Source: Chondrosia reniformis
Lineage: Eukaryota > Porifera > Demospongiae > Chondrillida > Chondrillidae
DNA: 64,000 nt
Assembly (NCBI GenBank): GCA_947172415.1
Contig: OX359191.1
Span: forward strand, 434,001 to 498,000
Direction of reading: 5' to 3'
The notes beneath the pieces were generated by a model. The model saw only the letters and a list, made by a program, of their open reading frames with translations. It ran no database searches and was not told the DNA's origin. The translations under genes and the position numbers were made by a program. Shown piece after piece: positions 61,161-64,000 of this stretch; positions within the stretch are counted from its first letter, which is position 1; each line of letters opens with the position of its first letter.

Positions 61161-62080
61161 GACTGGGAGGCGATCAATGGTTGCCAATTTAATAGGACTT
61201 CGGTCCCCTAGCCAAGATTAGACTTCGGTCACTTTCAATTGGCTGGTTTGGCACAATACTTTCCAGTGAATATTTTTCGCTTATCAACATAGTTGCTAGT
61301 TTTACTCTTATATTTCTGCTACTTCGTGCTGCTTATGATGATAATTCATGATATATTTATTCTGTTTACAGTACAGGAGCCATCAATATCCTGCAGTATT
61401 GGTATTAATGAATCATCATTGCAAAATACAGTCAACATCAACCTTTGGAGGACCAAGTTCTGCAGAACTGGCTCAAGTAGTACCTTTAGAGAGTCTTAGT
61501 ACTGAACTTCATTGGCCCTTACTGAAAGACCAAAATCTGTGCCTCCATGGATTATTCCAGGAGCTTCAGACAGTATCGAAAGACCCTATATCCGGCTATG
61601 GAGTCATCTCCATTACCTTTATACATTATGGAGAGAGAGTTGATTTGTATCGGTTCCACATCTTTTTCCTTCCCACACTTCTGTCACAAGATGGTGTAGA
61701 GTTGAAAGGCTTGATAAAGTCTGATGCATTAGTAGTCTATGGAAAATGCAGTTTATTAGACCATATGGCTACAGGATTGAGCAAGATCACTAAGCCAACC
61801 ACCAAAGGTGTCCTTTTCAAGCCAACTACATCTGGTGTAGTACCCAATCTTACATCTGGTAACAAGCTAATGATTACATATAAAATGCTAGTACCAGTGT
61901 CCGACTGGTTGGATAAGAAGATAGATGAAGCTTTGAAGACTTCTTTTAGTCGTCATTGCAATCCATTAGATATGTTGGAGGCATCGTCTTGCATCACTAC
62001 CTGAAGAAGCTCAGCAAACAATCAATGCCTTTTGCAGTGTTAATTCTTAATATGCGACCTTAGATATAACTAATATACAA

Positions 62081-62810
62081 TATATTATTGACTCTGATAA
62101 TTTGTGATGTATGTACATGTGGTCTTGTGTCTCATGTGCCATTTTGCTTTTAAACTTGCTTCTTGAATTTGATTTCTATGTGTATAATCATGTGGTTATA
62201 GTATATAAGCCTTTACTTTAAAGTACATACGTAGATATAGCATGTATATTTGTAAGAAAATATGTATATAATAGCTATACTCATTTATATTATTAATTTT
62301 GTTACTGTATAATTTGTATATAGTTACAAGACTTGCAGCAGCTGCTGTAGTATTATACAGCTTTGTATAATACAGTACAATATATTGTGTCACCCCTTTA
62401 GTAATTTCAAAACAAATATTAACAAGAAAAAGAGGCAATACAAGTTAAATAAAAACATTCAAAAATAACACTATAACAGTGATTGGCACATCTAGAAAAA
62501 GTAACGAAACAAGAAAGTGATCATATGGTAAGGCTAACATTGCAGAAGTGGCATACTGAAACTTAACTATACACATCACTTCTATGTTTGGGCGCATCAT
62601 GGATATACTAGAAGTAGGGATCGATATAGATGGATTACTTGTGGTTTGGTTCTTATACATAATCATGAGAAGGGAGTGTCTGTTTGTACTGTATGTAGGA
62701 TGTAGACAATCAGGCTCTGTATTTTTGTTAGAAGTGGATTGTACAATAATGCAACCTCTCTCTTAAGCGAATCATGATTGAAAGTGAGATTCATATAAAT
62801 TATATATGTA
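62081..62810. other. 3' flank shared with 7.7 kb and 0.5 kb regions
   Basis: No gene is seen. It holds the gcttttaaacttgcttcttg block also found at 7740, and from 62449 the block also found at 540-735. Confidence 0.5.
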
Positions 62811-62957
62811 CAAGTGTTTTGAGGTATTGATGCACTGGAAGAGAACTAGAGCTACTGGTGAGAACACTTGAAGAGCACTTCTTGATGCCCTAAAGAAGGA
62901 AGATACGTGTAGAGTGGTTGTAGAGGATAGGATATGGAGGGAGCTTTGAACAGCTGA
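62811..62957 (+). pseudogene. Death-domain exon relic
   Basis: Matches the second half of the DD exon (gtattgatgcactggaagag..., TWRALL region, VVVE region). It carries an in-frame TGA at 62869-62871 where the other copies read TGG, and extra bases near the end (gaggataggatatgg). It shows that the 3' end of copy B was once followed by a DD exon, as at 6.3 kb. Confidence 0.7.
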
Positions 62958-63131
62958 TAAAGAGAGAATGTTGAATATAATTAGTATAATATAGATCTAT
63001 TATATCCTAACCATAGTCTATACATGCTCATCTGCTATTTCTCGTGACTAATTGCGTTTGCAAGTATACACCTTTGTTTAGATTACCTTATATAGGATTT
63101 TGTGATGCAATGTTATCGTTGCAATAAGAAG

Positions 63132-63955
63132 CTTAAGGTAGTAGGTATGGCTAAAAGCTTCCTTTAGGGTACATTACTTCTGGGTTTGTAACTCACAAAC
63201 CATACAACGAACCATCCTGATTATTGCAGGAGTGATTGTCAAGTAAATTTCTTATAATTTGGTGTAAATATATAATTGATTGACACTTCCGTTATTGCAA
63301 TAATGTAATTTAAAATCAAAAAATATCTCCTCAGAAAAACTCAAGTACCTTCAAGAAAACTCTATCTAGTTATGCCATTAATGGCTGGGAAAGACCAAAC
63401 TAGGCATATATAATCTACAAACATGTGTGCACAATCCTATGGGAGGCCACCTCCATTTTCTCTTTCATGGCCAAGTTATTTACTTTTCATATAAAAGTTG
63501 CGAAAGTTGTGATAACTTGTCTGCGCGTGCGATTTTCTAAGTGGCCTCCCATCATTTTTAGCGCATTTCCATGTGCATTCCGATGAACCAAGCCGCGTTT
63601 GATTTGTTAGTAACGTTACAGACTAGATAGCTCAGCAACACCTTCATCTCAGACAGTACAATGCCAGAGCAGGCGTATCTCAAACTTCAACAGTTCACCT
63701 CTCGCTAGCATCTGAATGTTTGGGAATACCTGCGCATAGCAGTAGTTGTTAGGTAATAGCGCCCATCAATTAATCAGTTATTACACTTGAAATTTCGCAT
63801 AGATTAAATGTCTTTTTGTTTCTCCTATAATTCTTGCAAACTAGTCGTGACCAGCCTAAAACTTTGTGAATGTGAATGAGACCCATAACCAAACATCTGC
63901 ACCAAAAATCGTGCAAGTTTGATTTGATCACTTTAACCATACCTACTACCTTAAG
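63132..63955. mobile_element. Non-autonomous TIR element, ~824 bp
   Basis: The left end cttaaggtagtaggtatggctaaa (63132-63155) is matched by its reverse complement (63932-63955) with one mismatch. Inside, gggaggccac (~63440) and gtggcctccc (~63541) form a further inverted pair. No transposase ORF was seen and the target-site duplication is unclear. Confidence 0.65.
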
Positions 63956-64000
63956 GATTACCTCGGTTTACCATGGCCCTTAGTGTCCTTTGTGTAAGTT

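Larger units (their letters stand above)
55982..62004 (+). pseudogene. 5'-truncated, frameshifted duplicate of the CARD-like gene's 3' half
   Basis: Begins inside a coiled-coil exon (to 56003) with no start or N-terminal module. Exons: 56070-56160, 56221-56347, 56452-56553, 56763-56867, 57057-57182, 57244-57378, 57504-57539, 57841-57945, 58330-58434, 58731-58793, 58857-59036, 59364-59573, 59856-59921, 60031-60075, 60196-60279, 60865-60927, SHQY 61372-62004. 56070-56160 has 7 extra bases (a tatata expansion) and 56221-56347 one extra A; together they break the frame. The exon at 56452-56553 is absent from the other copy. From 56763 on every exon keeps length and frame, and the SHQY exon differs at few residues, so the duplication is recent or gene conversion is active. 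A transcript starting after 56.7 kb would still be open. Confidence 0.75.
55982..62080 (+). repeat. Segmental duplication, copy B
   Basis: Partner of 27103-32920. The left border falls at acaagaaattgagag, directly beside the 190-bp tandem elements. The right border fades in the 3' flank shared with 7.66 kb. Confidence 0.85.

Noticed and set aside
1..64000. CRISPR array or prokaryotic defence island
   Set aside because: Spliced genes with GT-AG introns and animal death-fold domains; the repeats are dispersed transposons, not regularly spaced direct repeats.

Overview
The window looks like animal nuclear DNA, most likely from a demosponge (Amphimedon-like). This is an inference from AT-rich sequence, dozens of short GT-AG introns full of TACGTA-type repeats, many small foldback transposons, and genes that join death-fold domains (death domain, CARD), kinases, coiled coils and NHL repeats. 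No bacterial operon, CRISPR array, rRNA or tRNA was recognised.

Almost everything belongs to one tandem, rearranged cluster of related multi-exon genes. The common plan is a variable N-terminal module, then 700-900 residues of coiled coil split over 20-27 small phase-0 exons, then one large C-terminal exon. Left to right: the last exon of a death-domain gene (109-395, +); a damaged kinase-tail/coiled-coil/death-domain locus cut by a reverse-transcriptase fragment (740-6610, +); a small hypothetical ORF and a broken death-domain copy (7.2-8.8 kb); an intact kinase/coiled-coil/'SHQY-domain' gene (9021-18980, +, 29 exons, ~1463 aa); a minus-strand pseudogene tail (19.2-19.7 kb); a CARD-like/unknown-module/coiled-coil/SHQY gene (21506-32834, +, ~1424 aa); a pseudokinase/coiled-coil/SHQY gene (33447-48139, +, 28 exons, ~1378 aa); a convergent CARD/coiled-coil/NHL gene (51166-48457, -, ~686 aa); a 5'-incomplete minus-strand coiled-coil/SHQY gene with a frameshift (54607-51942, -); a ~6 kb duplicate of the 3' half of the 21.5 kb gene, with frameshifts and no N-terminus (55982-62004, +); and a final death-domain relic (62811-62957).

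'SHQY domain' is a working name used here for a C-terminal domain of about 200 aa that I do not recognise. It occurs six times (five full-length or nearly so, one relic). Kinase or CARD at one end, a long oligomerising coiled coil, and DD or SHQY at the other end recalls RIPK-type or CARD-adaptor signalling scaffolds. A role in innate immune or cell-death signalling is an inference only.

Introns and spacers hold several transposon families. These include three copies of a ~205-bp MITE (one abutting a start codon), other TIR elements, a Penelope-like or related RT fragment, and well-formed hammerhead-ribozyme motifs with all core elements and matching stems I, II and III in two duplicated introns and one repeat. 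Exon borders were read by eye from splice signals and phase continuity, and all intact models close in frame.
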